A DNA stretch of 64,000 bases, taken from positions 863,501 to 927,500 of the forward strand of contig NZ_AP026709.1 in the NCBI RefSeq assembly GCF_027923765.1. Reading direction: 5' to 3'. The DNA comes from Pseudodesulfovibrio nedwellii. GTDB taxonomy: Bacteria; Desulfobacterota; Desulfovibrionia; Desulfovibrionales; Desulfovibrionaceae. Within the stretch, counting starts at the first letter, position 1, and every line of letters starts with the position of its first letter. The notes under the pieces were generated by a model, which ran no database searches, was not told the DNA's origin, and worked only from the letters and a program-made list of their open reading frames with translations. The position numbers were made by a program, and so were the translations under genes. Shown piece by piece: positions 18,807-27,160 of this stretch.

Positions 18807-19730
18807 TTAGCACTCCTCGGGATTAACAGCGCATTGCAAAGCGGCTATAGCCACTTCGATCTGACTGTCGTCAGGTTCCTTGGTGGTCAACAACTGCATC
18901 ATGAGACCCGGCCAGCACATAAGCTTGCATAAAGAATTCTTGCTGTACTTACCGGCGAACTTAATCATCTCGTAGGCCACACAACTGACCGGAATCATCA
19001 GAAAAAGTTTCATGCCAACAATATATAAATGCTTAACCATAAAATTTTCAGGGGAATAAAAAGTAAGCAGATACGGAACCAGAACTGCATACAACAAGAT
19101 GGAAACGACCAAAACAAAAAGCAAAAAAGCAGTCCCACAACGTGGATGCAAACGACTATAAAAACGGGTGGAATCAGGGGTAAGATCTTTTCCATCTTCC
19201 CAAGTCCAAATAACTTTATGCTCTGCACCGTGGTATTCAAAAACCCGACGAATGTCAGGGATAAGAGAAATGGAAACTATATAACCAACAAAAACGAGCA
19301 TCTTGATAAGGCCATCCCATGCGTGAAAACTCAAAGAATCCACATCACCGGCCCAACCGAGATACTCCATTCCCACAGACAAAAAATGAGGCAAAACTAC
19401 AAACAGCCCCAAAGCGGCTCCAAGGGCAATAACCATCGTCATGGCGAGATGCCATGACGTCAACTCTCCACCCTCTTCCTCATCGTCCGCAGCCTGCATG
19501 GCAGAATAATTTAAAGCCTTGATGCCATTAACCATGGTTTCCATAAGCACTGGAAAACCACGAAGAAAGGGCTTCTTAAGCAAGGGATGTCTTACCATAG
19601 TAAACCACGGCCTAACATCTGTGACGATTTCCCCATCTGATTTACGAATGGCAATGGCCAGCTTATCCTTAGCGCGCATCATGACGCCTTCGATCACGGC
19701 CTGGCCGCCAACGGCCTGAGGAGCGGCCAT
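18807..19730 (-). CDS. DUF1385 integral membrane protein
   Basis: This 307-residue protein belongs to the DUF1385 family, often found just before prfA in this clade and in Firmicutes. It begins [20 protein letters not shown], a conserved family start, with a GAGGAC ribosome-binding site upstream; an open frame 46 codons longer is not supported. It has about four or five membrane helices and the conserved stretch [12 protein letters not shown] with His/Glu residues, followed by HPRCGTAFL. The family has been described as possibly metal-dependent, but the function is not established. Confidence 0.85.
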   Translation of the reverse strand: MAAPQAVGGQAVIEGVMMRAKDKLAIAIRKSDGEIVTDVRPWFTMVRHPLLKKPFLRGFPVLMETMVNGIKALNYSAMQAADDEEEGGELTSWHLAMTMVIALGAALGLFVVLPHFLSVGMEYLGWAGDVDSLSFHAWDGLIKMLVFVGYIVSISLIPDIRRVFEYHGAEHKVIWTWEDGKDLTPDSTRFYSRLHPRCGTAFLLFVLVVSILLYAVLVPYLLTFYSPENFMVKHLYIVGMKLFLMIPVSCVAYEMIKFAGKYSKNSLCKLMCWPGLMMQLLTTKEPDDSQIEVAIAALQCAVNPEEC

Positions 19731-19872
19731 CGTCAAAAGTCCTCGCAGATTCAAGTAGTTACCCTCCGCTAATGGGTGGTAGTATTGACAGATCGCCAGA
19801 AAATCCCAGCGCATCTCACAGGCAACAGAATTAAGTATTCCCTGAAGATTGTAAAGCCCGTCATACAATAGA

Positions 19873-19912
19873 ATATGCCTTCGCAGGGTGGTTCACCCTT
19901 ACGAAGGCATAT
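19873..19912. terminator. Hairpin between rpmE and the DUF1385 gene
   Basis: The outer arms ATATGCCTTCG (19873-19883) and CGAAGGCATAT (19902-19912) enclose AGGGTG/CACCCT. The stem is long but the T run on the minus strand is poor (ATTCTATTG), so it may be a partial terminator for rpmE or an RNA-processing hairpin. Confidence 0.6.
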
Positions 19913-19937
19913 GCTTTCGGCACAAGGCCGGGAAAAG

Positions 19938-20162
19938 CTACTTTTTCTGAGCGAGAGAGTTCAGATCGCCGTACTTCTTACGGAAACGATCGATGCGGCC
20001 AGCGGTGTCAACAAAACGCTGCTTGCCTGTGTAGAAAGGGTGGCAGTTAGAGCAGATTTCTACTTCCAGCTCTTCGCCCTTCGTGGTCAACAATTCAGAC
20101 TCGTACCCGCAGTGGCAACGAATTTTTGCCTTGTAGGTCTTGGGATGAATATCGTTCTTCAT
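19938..20162 (-). CDS. rpmE: 50S ribosomal protein L31 (zinc-binding form)
   Basis: L31 bridges the ribosomal subunits. The 74-residue protein has the four zinc-binding cysteines of the C+ form: Cys16 and Cys18 (RCHCGY), Cys37 and Cys40 ([10 protein letters not shown]). The [14 protein letters not shown] stretch is typical. A zinc-containing L31 is usually the version used when zinc is plentiful. It lies between dsrC and the DUF1385-prfA group, each with its own hairpin. Confidence 0.97.
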   Translation of the reverse strand: MKNDIHPKTYKAKIRCHCGYESELLTTKGEELEVEICSNCHPFYTGKQRFVDTAGRIDRFRKKYGDLNSLAQKK

Positions 20163-20332
20163 GACTATCTCCTGTCATTCTTTTTGCGTGGAACTCGGTC
20201 TTATACGCACTGCCCCACCGGTTGGCAAGTAAAAAATCAAGCCTTTTTCCAGACAATGAAAGCATTTCATTTCTTTCGAGGACGCTTGAGGCACTTACAC
20301 CATATAATATAAAGCTGCGTCAAACAGCCTCG

Positions 20333-20368
20333 AGAAAAATGAAAGGCGGACGCCGGAGCGTCCGCCTT
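20333..20368 (-). terminator. Terminator of dsrC
   Basis: A perfect 11-bp stem, AAGGCGGACGC (20343-20353) and GCGTCCGCCTT (20358-20368), lies just past the dsrC stop on the minus strand and is followed by the T-rich run CATTTTTC. This fits a strong monocistronic dsrC transcript. Confidence 0.9.
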
Positions 20369-20390
20369 GATGATCAAGCTCAGGTGCGGA

Positions 20391-20708
20391 CTAAACGCAG
20401 CCGGTGGGCTTGGGCAGGCCAGCCATTTTACAGGCTCCCTTACCAGGTCCGGACGGGAACAATTCGTAGATCTGCTTCAGCTTGAAGCCAGTGACCTTGG
20501 AAAGAATACGGACCATCGGAGCGATGCCGTTCTTCTTGTAGTAATCCTGCAGGAAGTCGATGACTTTCTGGTGATCTTCGGTGATTTCCTTGATACCTTC
20601 GGACTCTTTTACGTAGTCAACCCACTGCGGGGTCCAGTCTTCAAATTTCTGCAGGAAACCGTCTTCATCAACTTCAAAAGAAGCACCTTCAAATTCAACT
20701 AAAGCCAT
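20391..20708 (-). CDS. dsrC: DsrC/TusE sulfur-trafficking protein
   Basis: DsrC is the small protein that carries sulfur as a trisulfide during dissimilatory sulfite reduction, passing it from DsrAB toward the DsrMKJOP membrane complex. The 105-residue protein has both redox cysteines: Cys104 in the penultimate position and Cys93 eleven residues earlier, in GKGACKMAGLPKPTGCV. The presence of both marks true DsrC, not TusE with one cysteine. AGGAGG precedes the ATG. It stands apart from other dsr genes, as is usual in Desulfovibrio. Confidence 0.96.
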   Translation of the reverse strand: MALVEFEGASFEVDEDGFLQKFEDWTPQWVDYVKESEGIKEITEDHQKVIDFLQDYYKKNGIAPMVRILSKVTGFKLKQIYELFPSGPGKGACKMAGLPKPTGCV

Positions 20709-20800
20709 TGTATCCTCCTAATGGATGTTTTTCATGCTGTACCCCCGAAACATTCCGGGGTAACCATATCCGTTTAAACAGCGATCCGCTGCTTAGATGC

Positions 20801-20806
20801 ATTATA
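20801..20806 (-). promoter_or_regulatory. Possible -10 element for dsrC
   Basis: The minus strand reads TATAAT here, about 95 bases upstream of the dsrC start and directly after the YcaO terminator. No good -35 at 16-18 bases was found because the terminator stem occupies that place. The leader would contain a hairpin, TACCCC/GGGGTA (20740-20745 and 20757-20762). Confidence 0.3.
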
Positions 20807-20831
20807 AAAAAACACACGGCCTCAAACCGTG
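20806..20831 (-). terminator. Terminator of the YcaO-methyltransferase operon
   Basis: On the minus strand CACGG and CCGTG (20827-20831 and 20815-20819) form a stem followed by TG and a run of seven T (20812-20806). It lies about 90 bases past the YcaO stop and isolates that operon from dsrC. Confidence 0.8.
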
Positions 20832-20921
20832 CAGGGACATTACGACCACGCATATCCTTTGTCAAGCACAAGGCGAATTTCAACTCAATAAAAAAAGCCC
20901 TGCCTTAACCTATCTAAATCT

Positions 20922-22649
20922 CTATGATTCCAAGAGTTCATCTCGTTGCTTAAGAGCAAATTCAAGGCTTGAATCCATATCGAGAGCCGCGTTCAAATAA
21001 TCAAGGGCTTCTGAACGATTCCCCATAAACTTGTGACACAATCCCAGATTGGCCAGATCATGTGGCGAACCACTATCGATATCAAGTGAAGCCTGGAAAT
21101 TTTCGGCAGCCTCACTGTAGCGTTCATTCTTAAAATGAGCGACACCACGCAGGTTGAAAAACTCTTTACACTCTTTATCCAACTCAATGGCTCGATCAAG
21201 ATGTCCAATGGTTTCTTCCCACTCTTCCATCTGCGACAAAGCGTATGCCTGATAAAATGCAGCCAGGGCTCTCTCTTGGTCTGCTGGCTGAAGAGGCTCT
21301 GCTTCCTCAAACTGTGCAGTTGCATACAAAGGATCTCCCATGCGCAACGCTAACAGTCCTCTGAAAAAAGGCAGGAAATACGCCTCAGGATAAACCTCGG
21401 CTAACACCTCCAACCCTTCCATAGCCTCATCAAACTCGACGTCTTCAGCCAGAATACGTCCAACAAACAAGCCAATAGACCTATTGGGAGTCCGTTCGCG
21501 AAAATCAAACCCGGGGACAACATTATAATTAGTCGTCACCATCAACTCAGGATGTCGGGTATCGACTGCATAAAGAGTATTTCCCTTGTCCTGCAATCCA
21601 TTAGCGAGAGCCATCAATTCATTATATATATCAGAATTCTCAACTGTAGGAAGAGAATCCAGAGACACAACTGCCCCTTCTTCAAGCCACTGGATCTGTT
21701 CAAGTTCAGTAAATTTTGACAGCCCGGATGCTTCATACACACGGCTGGTCTCAAAATCTCCCGCCAACTGCGCGACTTCGGTTACAGCCCGAATAGCCGC
21801 CTTGGCCGGAGAAGCCGCGGTCCCGGCGGTAAACACGATTTCACTCAATGCAGGAAACGACTTCGGGTCCCACGCCACGGCTGCAACCGTGGGCACAGGG
21901 TACCCCATGGTAAAATCCTTGAGGATAAGTTTGACGCCATTGCGTTCAAAACATTCAACCAACCGGAGAAGGACCGGATCATCCAATGAATCAGGGTCAA
22001 TCGTTGGAGTGGTCAACCGACTACGGTCAATCACAGCACAAACATGCCGTTCGACCAATTCACAGGCTCCCTGACAAATGGATTCTTCAAAAGTATTCCC
22101 GGCTGACGATCCGTTAAACTCGTTAAGCTTCTTGAACCAGTCTAATGGAACACATTCCTCCTGCCCGGCGCCAACGTTCAACGCAGGATGAAAACGCCAT
22201 TTAACGAGATCTAGGAGACGAATCGCCTCTTGTTCGGAAATATCTTCTTCAACAGATAAAATGATCTGTTGAATATCCATTATTGTATCGGGCCACTTAG
22301 CGGCGGCTTCTGACCATGTCAATTCAGTAAAGTTTGTCGCGTCTGCCCAAAAACTAAAATAAGAAAAACGTTCAACCAGCTCCATGAGCGCGGAAGCTTC
22401 AGCCTGTTCAGGGGATGCTCCCTTCCCCATCTGCTTACGAGTGGGCATGATTTCTCGCGCTTCAGGGCCGCAGACACTGACAAAAACAGGGATACCAAGT
22501 CTGCCGGTATCCACTTGATCTGTCTCGCCAAGAACGCCTTTGCACTTATCCGCCAAGGCCGTCTTAACCCGTGCCACTGTATCCTGAGGGCTACACGCCT
22601 TATCCTGATCAGTGGTAAATTCCTTGAGACATTCCTTGAGTTCAATCAC
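20922..22649 (-). CDS. YcaO-domain protein with C-terminal TPR repeats
   Basis: YcaO enzymes use ATP to activate an amide backbone, making azolines or, with a sulfur source, thioamides. The 575-residue protein has a YcaO domain (about residues 60-370) with the ATP-binding ExxER motifs ELVER (90-94 and 197-201), MGKGASPEQAEASALM and SSAGNTFEESICQGACEL. A TPR region fills about 400-575, with repeats such as FFNLRGVAHFKNERYSEAAE. The C-terminal PxPxP of cyclodehydratases is absent. It overlaps the preceding methyltransferase by 4 bases, so they form one unit; dsrC is next downstream but separately terminated. The substrate is unknown. Confidence 0.88.
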   Translation of the reverse strand: MIELKECLKEFTTDQDKACSPQDTVARVKTALADKCKGVLGETDQVDTGRLGIPVFVSVCGPEAREIMPTRKQMGKGASPEQAEASALMELVERFSYFSFWADATNFTELTWSEAAAKWPDTIMDIQQIILSVEEDISEQEAIRLLDLVKWRFHPALNVGAGQEECVPLDWFKKLNEFNGSSAGNTFEESICQGACELVERHVCAVIDRSRLTTPTIDPDSLDDPVLLRLVECFERNGVKLILKDFTMGYPVPTVAAVAWDPKSFPALSEIVFTAGTAASPAKAAIRAVTEVAQLAGDFETSRVYEASGLSKFTELEQIQWLEEGAVVSLDSLPTVENSDIYNELMALANGLQDKGNTLYAVDTRHPELMVTTNYNVVPGFDFRERTPNRSIGLFVGRILAEDVEFDEAMEGLEVLAEVYPEAYFLPFFRGLLALRMGDPLYATAQFEEAEPLQPADQERALAAFYQAYALSQMEEWEETIGHLDRAIELDKECKEFFNLRGVAHFKNERYSEAAENFQASLDIDSGSPHDLANLGLCHKFMGNRSEALDYLNAALDMDSSLEFALKQRDELLES

Positions 22650-23371
22650 GCCTGCTTCCTCTTCATGCGGAACAAATTGACAACATTCTCTTCACCAGTC
22701 TCCCTGTCCTTATACTTGGCAGCGGATTTCATCATGGCGTACTGTTCGTTGGCCATATCAAAAAACTTCCGGCCTTGACGCTTCTGATCCATGGCAAGGA
22801 CAATCTCTGCGGTCGAATTGTCAGACAGATGACTGCTCAGGAATTTCAGCAAAGGCTCAAAAGCCTCCTCTGCATAAAGAACTTCGCAACCAATGATGTA
22901 GTCAAAATGTTTTTCAACCGTATCTTCCGTAAAATCGACACGATGCAAGGTAAACTTATCTTCTACCCCATTTTTCAAAGCATTAATTTTACTAAACAGC
23001 AGAGCAAACGAATCGACATCACTTACCGTCACATCGTGACCAAGCTTTGCCAAAACAAGGCTATTGACCGCCCCGCCTGCACCGACTTCCAAAATGGAAC
23101 ATTCATTTGAGAATGGGAATTTAGTCAAAGTGTAGCCAAGAATAAGACAGGAAGGCCATATCTTGGCCCATAAGGGCAGAGTTATTTTCTTTCCAGCCCG
23201 AGTCTTGTCGATGAGTTTATCAAGATATTGTTGCATATTCTTGATTTGCAGTACTTCAAGAGACATACCGCCCACGTTAACCGTCTCGAATTCGACTTCA
23301 CCGAACTCGCGCACAGCTATGTCAATGAGCGCACCAATAGGCTGGTCCAAATTATGAACTATATCCGCCAC
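22646..23371 (-). CDS. Class I SAM methyltransferase (METTL/NNMT-like)
   Basis: This 241-residue protein has the SAM-binding motif LEVGAGGAVNSL (about residues 94-105), an acidic second motif VSDVD, and GCEVLYAEEAFEP in place of motif IV. The LPLWAKIWPSCLILGYTL stretch ahead of motif I resembles lysine or small-molecule methyltransferases of the METTL21/NNMT group. Its end overlaps the YcaO start by 4 bases, a sign of translational coupling and a shared pathway. What it methylates cannot be told from sequence. Confidence 0.8.
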   Translation of the reverse strand: MADIVHNLDQPIGALIDIAVREFGEVEFETVNVGGMSLEVLQIKNMQQYLDKLIDKTRAGKKITLPLWAKIWPSCLILGYTLTKFPFSNECSILEVGAGGAVNSLVLAKLGHDVTVSDVDSFALLFSKINALKNGVEDKFTLHRVDFTEDTVEKHFDYIIGCEVLYAEEAFEPLLKFLSSHLSDNSTAEIVLAMDQKRQGRKFFDMANEQYAMMKSAAKYKDRETGEENVVNLFRMKRKQA

Positions 23372-23408
23372 GTTTCCTCCGAATATGATTTGTCTCGAGA
23401 AATTGAGA

Positions 23409-24134
23409 CTACTGATCTACTTTGTTGATCTTCTCCAGCACCCACAATGCGCCCAAAACAGTGTCGTCCCGAGAAAATTCCCAGACGACTCGCTGGTGAA
23501 CGGGCTGTCCGCCCTCCCCAACCCTGAGCTGCGCATCATAAAAGACCGTGGCCGTAGTCCGACCTTCTTCCGACTTCATTTCCATCATCTTTGCATTGAG
23601 CAGCATCACCTCTATAGGCCCCTGCCCGGCTTGACTCATGGCATCGTTGAAAACTTCGTCGGAAATGAAATCCCGAAGAGACTGAAAATCCTGTTCGCCA
23701 CTCGCCTGCTGGAATCGAGAATAAAAAACTTTGGCCCCTTCCAAAAATTCGGTTTCATCAAAACCATCTGTCTTGGCCGAAGGTGTGGATGTCGGTGTTG
23801 TAGGAGTCGGCCGTACATTTTCATCGGAACTCAACAAATCCCATGCCTGACGCGCCGCCTCATGTCGATCCATGGGACGAACAAGACGCCCTGCCGGGCG
23901 CTCTGAAGAATCGTCAACCGCATCCTCATTCTGATCCCGATGCCCCCACAAACCAGGACGCGTCTTATCACCACCGGAACGGCGGCGAAAGGATCTCACA
24001 AGGAAATAAGCTATGCCCGCAAGAAGCAGGATATTAAGAATACCACCGCCTCGACTTGCTGGCGCTTCTTGAGCAAGAGCAGGTGAAGCCAACATCATTA
24101 AGGAGAAAACAACTCCCAGACAACGAAAGCTCAT
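23409..24134 (-). CDS. Tim44-like domain protein, exported or membrane anchored
   Basis: This 241-residue protein starts with a signal peptide (MSFRCLGVVFSLMMLASPALA), has a second hydrophobic segment (GGGILNILLLAGIAYFLVRSF, about residues 30-50), a charged linker rich in Thr/Pro, and a C-terminal Tim44-like domain (about 125-241, with FLEGAKVFYSRFQQASGEQD and VMLLNAKMMEM). I prefer the ATG at 24134 because the signal peptide begins there; the ribosome-binding site is weak. Bacterial Tim44-like proteins are membrane associated and poorly understood. It follows a response regulator gene closely on the same strand. Confidence 0.8.
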   Translation of the reverse strand: MSFRCLGVVFSLMMLASPALAQEAPASRGGGILNILLLAGIAYFLVRSFRRRSGGDKTRPGLWGHRDQNEDAVDDSSERPAGRLVRPMDRHEAARQAWDLLSSDENVRPTPTTPTSTPSAKTDGFDETEFLEGAKVFYSRFQQASGEQDFQSLRDFISDEVFNDAMSQAGQGPIEVMLLNAKMMEMKSEEGRTTATVFYDAQLRVGEGGQPVHQRVVWEFSRDDTVLGALWVLEKINKVDQ

Positions 24135-24215
24135 CCGCTCAATCCACTTCGGCAAAGATACGAAAATATGTATGTGCATATACTGATATGTAATCGAGAA
24201 TCCCGATCCAGGCAA

Positions 24216-24614
24216 TCACTCAATAAGTGCCAGATCCCGAAGGACGGCATAGAGGCTTTCAACTTCAATGGGCTTGGGAAGATAGGCGGCCGCCCCGCCT
24301 TTATAGTAGGCTTTGACCACTGTTTTGGGGTCATTAAGGGCGGTAATCATAATAACCTTCGCTTCATCAGAGGACCGGACTCCGGCATCCTGTTCGATAA
24401 CACGAATGTCCTTCAAGGCCTGATGTCCATCTTTATTAGGCATCATGATATCCATACAAACCAGGTCGTAAGGCGAATTTTCTTCAAGAGCCATTTTAAA
24501 AGACTCGACACACTCAACACCATCAGATGCCGTGTCACATTGTCCATAATCGGACAGCAATGCCGTCAACAACTTGCGGCTGGTAAATTCGTCTTCAACA
24601 ATCAAAATACGCAT
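24216..24614 (-). CDS. Single-domain response regulator
   Basis: This 132-residue receiver domain has Glu7-Asp8 (IVEDE), phosphoacceptor Asp55 (CMDIMMPNKDG), Thr91 (MITAL) and Lys114 (LPKPIE), so it should be phosphorylated. There is no output domain, so it acts by protein contact, as CheY- or DivK-type regulators do. AAAGGAG precedes the ATG. It resembles the stand-alone receivers common in Desulfovibrio. No histidine kinase is adjacent. Confidence 0.9.
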   Translation of the reverse strand: MRILIVEDEFTSRKLLTALLSDYGQCDTASDGVECVESFKMALEENSPYDLVCMDIMMPNKDGHQALKDIRVIEQDAGVRSSDEAKVIMITALNDPKTVVKAYYKGGAAAYLPKPIEVESLYAVLRDLALIE

Positions 24615-24799
24615 GGAGTCTCCTTTCTCCCGAGTGAATTATTTCAACGACGAGAGAAACATTGGGACCATAGTCTGTAAAAAGGACAAACACAAGAAGA
24701 TGATTTAGGATGACTCTACACGGCAAAGACTTGCCTCACTGACGTTTGGCACGTAGGAAGATGCACCGGTTCCATAAGCCGTCTGGAGGAAAACAAATA

Positions 24800-25129
24800 A
24801 TGACATTTTCGGAATTGCCTTTTTTGCTTGCCAATTTTTTTGATTTTCTTGATAGCCCCGAATGGAGGGCTTGGCCTTTCAATTCGGGATACGGAGAACA
24901 CCTTCTCCCTGCTGTTGCCCGCCTAGCATTCATTACAATTATTATGGGCGCTATTCTTCTTTTTCTCCGTTTCCTTTTCGGACCGGGTGGTCCTCTCAGG
25001 GATAAAGAATTGGAACAGGAAGCAATGGAAGAAACCGCTAAAGAACGCGCCGAAACCGAAAAGTTATTCGTCCAAGGTGAAATCACGGAAATGGAATACA
25101 AAATACGCATGAACCACCTTAAAGACTAA
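24800..25129 (+). CDS. Small membrane protein with SHOCT-like tail
   Basis: This 109-residue protein has one clear membrane helix (about residues 38-60, LAFITIIMGAILLFLRFLF) and a charged C-terminal part ending in EKLFVQGEITEMEYKIRMNH, which matches the SHOCT pattern (L-x-x-G-x-I-T-x-x-E-Y-x-x-x-x-x-x-L). The ATG at 24800 is preferred for its GGAGGA ribosome-binding site; an earlier ATG at 24746 has none. SHOCT tails mediate oligomerisation in many unrelated proteins. The gene lies 2 bases before an HD-domain gene and is divergent from the response regulator. Confidence 0.75.
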   Translation: MTFSELPFLLANFFDFLDSPEWRAWPFNSGYGEHLLPAVARLAFITIIMGAILLFLRFLFGPGGPLRDKELEQEAMEETAKERAETEKLFVQGEITEMEYKIRMNHLKD

Positions 25130-25131
25130 TC

Positions 25132-25914
25132 ATGCCCTTGTTCGACCACCAAGCATCACTCACAGCTTTTGCGAACAGCCATTTTAAGAGTGAAAAAGAC
25201 CACGATTATCACATCAAGCTAAAATTCGAACACTCTCTGCGTGTGTGTGAAAACGCCAAAGCGATTGTTGCAGACGAAGATATAACCGGCCACGTTGCAA
25301 GCTTGGCAACTCTAGCAGCACTGTTTCACGACATTGGCCGCTTTCCCCAATATACCACATACGGCACATTCAAAGATGCCGAGTCCATCAATCATGGTCG
25401 ATTGGGTGTTTTGACTCTTCGAGACCAAAAACTACCGCATGCCACGTCTAAAAAAGATCTCAGGCTGATTCGAGCCGCAATAGGTCTCCACAACGTTAAA
25501 GCGATACGGGACACGACACCACAACCATTGGCAACCATTGCAAATATCGTCAGAGATGCAGACAAGATCGATATTTTTTCAGTCATTCTGGACCACCTCG
25601 ACCCTGAAACCGAATCCAAACCAGTGGTGATCCATAGCCTTATCCAAGACCAAACCAAATACTCCGACGAAGTATACCAAACAACGCTTGCAGGAGAAAT
25701 CGGTGACTACAGCCTTCTACGATACAGCAATGATTTTATTCTTCTTCTGATTGGTTGGCTCTTCGTTCTTCACTACCCCACTTCTGTGCGACTTATTGCC
25801 GAACGTGGCCTTATTGAACAAGCTTTCTCAATTTTGCCTAAAGATGATAAAATTCAAACGCTTAACGAAAAATCTCACACATTCATGCGTTATAAAAATA
25901 CGCGAACCCCTTGA
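25132..25914 (+). CDS. HD-domain phosphohydrolase
   Basis: This 260-residue protein has the HD signature: a first His in KFEHSLRVCENA, the HD pair in LFHDIGRFPQ, and a later conserved RDADKIDIF. HD proteins hydrolyse nucleotides or other phosphoesters using bound metal. GRF(P)Q after HD is typical of a broad family of uncharacterised HD proteins. It starts 2 bases after the SHOCT protein and may share its transcript. The natural substrate is not known. Confidence 0.85.
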   Translation: MPLFDHQASLTAFANSHFKSEKDHDYHIKLKFEHSLRVCENAKAIVADEDITGHVASLATLAALFHDIGRFPQYTTYGTFKDAESINHGRLGVLTLRDQKLPHATSKKDLRLIRAAIGLHNVKAIRDTTPQPLATIANIVRDADKIDIFSVILDHLDPETESKPVVIHSLIQDQTKYSDEVYQTTLAGEIGDYSLLRYSNDFILLLIGWLFVLHYPTSVRLIAERGLIEQAFSILPKDDKIQTLNEKSHTFMRYKNTRTP

Positions 25915-25964
25915 TATGATTATCATGAAGCCGTAGGTTGAACAAAAGGAGTACAGGAGCAACC

Positions 25965-27077
25965 ATGCCGCAAAAAAAAGACAGCAAGGCGTTCGGCATC
26001 TATAATAGGATTCTTATCCTGACCAATGTCGAGGTACACGCCAAGCGTGATCTGAATACCATAAAGAGCTTTGGCCCCAAAGACGTTCAGGCATTCTCAT
26101 CCGGTGCCATGGCTATTGATTATCTCTCCGAACATTCTGTTGATTTGATTTTCTGTGATTCTTCATTGAATGACATGAGCGGTCTCAAGTTTGCTCAAAC
26201 CGTCAACACCAACATGAGCGGACGTCCTCTACCCATCATCATGGTCACACTGGAAAATCGTCGAGATTACGTTCTGGATTCCATTGCCGCAGGCTGTATT
26301 GGCTACATACTCCGTCCCTATTCTCTCGACACCTTTGAAAAATATCTTATTCTTGCCGATCAATTGGACAGCTATCCCGAAATCGAAGAAATGGAGCTCA
26401 AAGAAGCGCAAGAAATGGTCGAACGTGGTAATTTCGATGAAGCCATTGAAGCCTTTGAAGAACTTATTTCCTATCAGGACGAAGCCCAGAAATACTACGA
26501 CATGGGCTGCCAGTTCATGGTTCAGGCCAAATATGGCAAGGCGATCGTATCCTTTAAAAAAGCGGTCAAGATTAATGACCTGTTTGCTGAAGCATACAAA
26601 GGATTGGCCGAGGCATACAAAGGCCGTGGAGACATGGAATCTTTCAAAAAATTTCTCCGCAGGGCAGCAGATGTCCACGCCCAGTTCGACAATCTGGAAG
26701 AAACAAAAACGCTTTTCATCGAAATTCTCAAATACGATTCCGACACACCCAACCCTTTCAATTCTCTTGGAGTAACTCTTCGGAAGCAAGGTGATTATCC
26801 TGGTGCTATTCACGCCTATCGCCAAGCTCTTGAACTCACACCGAGTGATGAGAACATTCATTTTAACATGGCAAAAGCCTTGTATTTCATGGGTAAATTG
26901 GAAGATGCATCCACAGAAGTCGCGGCCTCTCTCTTGATGAATCCGGATTTTCACGAAGCCAACAAACTCTATCAACGCATACACGGACAACCTTGGACGC
27001 CACCCAAGGGGGAAAAAGGGAAAACCCGCACCGTATCCGAAGGTGTCAAAGAATCAGCCAAGGATATCGGTCCATAA
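25965..27077 (+). CDS. Degenerate receiver domain fused to TPR repeats
   Basis: This 370-residue protein has an N-terminal receiver-like domain (about residues 12-130) and four or more TPR units (about 140-345). The receiver keeps Asp65 (FCDSSLNDMSG), but the acidic pair of beta1 is replaced (LILTNVEVHAK) and the conserved Lys is Arg117 (ILRPYS), so it is probably a pseudo-receiver or very weakly phosphorylated. The ATG at 25965 has the better ribosome-binding site (CAGGAG) compared with an upstream TTG. It likely acts as a protein-binding scaffold. Confidence 0.82.
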   Translation: MPQKKDSKAFGIYNRILILTNVEVHAKRDLNTIKSFGPKDVQAFSSGAMAIDYLSEHSVDLIFCDSSLNDMSGLKFAQTVNTNMSGRPLPIIMVTLENRRDYVLDSIAAGCIGYILRPYSLDTFEKYLILADQLDSYPEIEEMELKEAQEMVERGNFDEAIEAFEELISYQDEAQKYYDMGCQFMVQAKYGKAIVSFKKAVKINDLFAEAYKGLAEAYKGRGDMESFKKFLRRAADVHAQFDNLEETKTLFIEILKYDSDTPNPFNSLGVTLRKQGDYPGAIHAYRQALELTPSDENIHFNMAKALYFMGKLEDASTEVAASLLMNPDFHEANKLYQRIHGQPWTPPKGEKGKTRTVSEGVKESAKDIGP

Positions 27078-27160
27078 CACCGTTGCCCCCCTCGGCTTTA
27101 CTTTCTCTTTCGGGTGGTTATTGTATTCCTGCAACACAACAAATACCCCCTGGAGGTATG

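Noticed and set aside
26229-26990. Open frame of 253 codons antisense to the receiver-TPR gene
   Set aside because: It mirrors the TPR coding sequence and shows no family motifs; a shadow frame.
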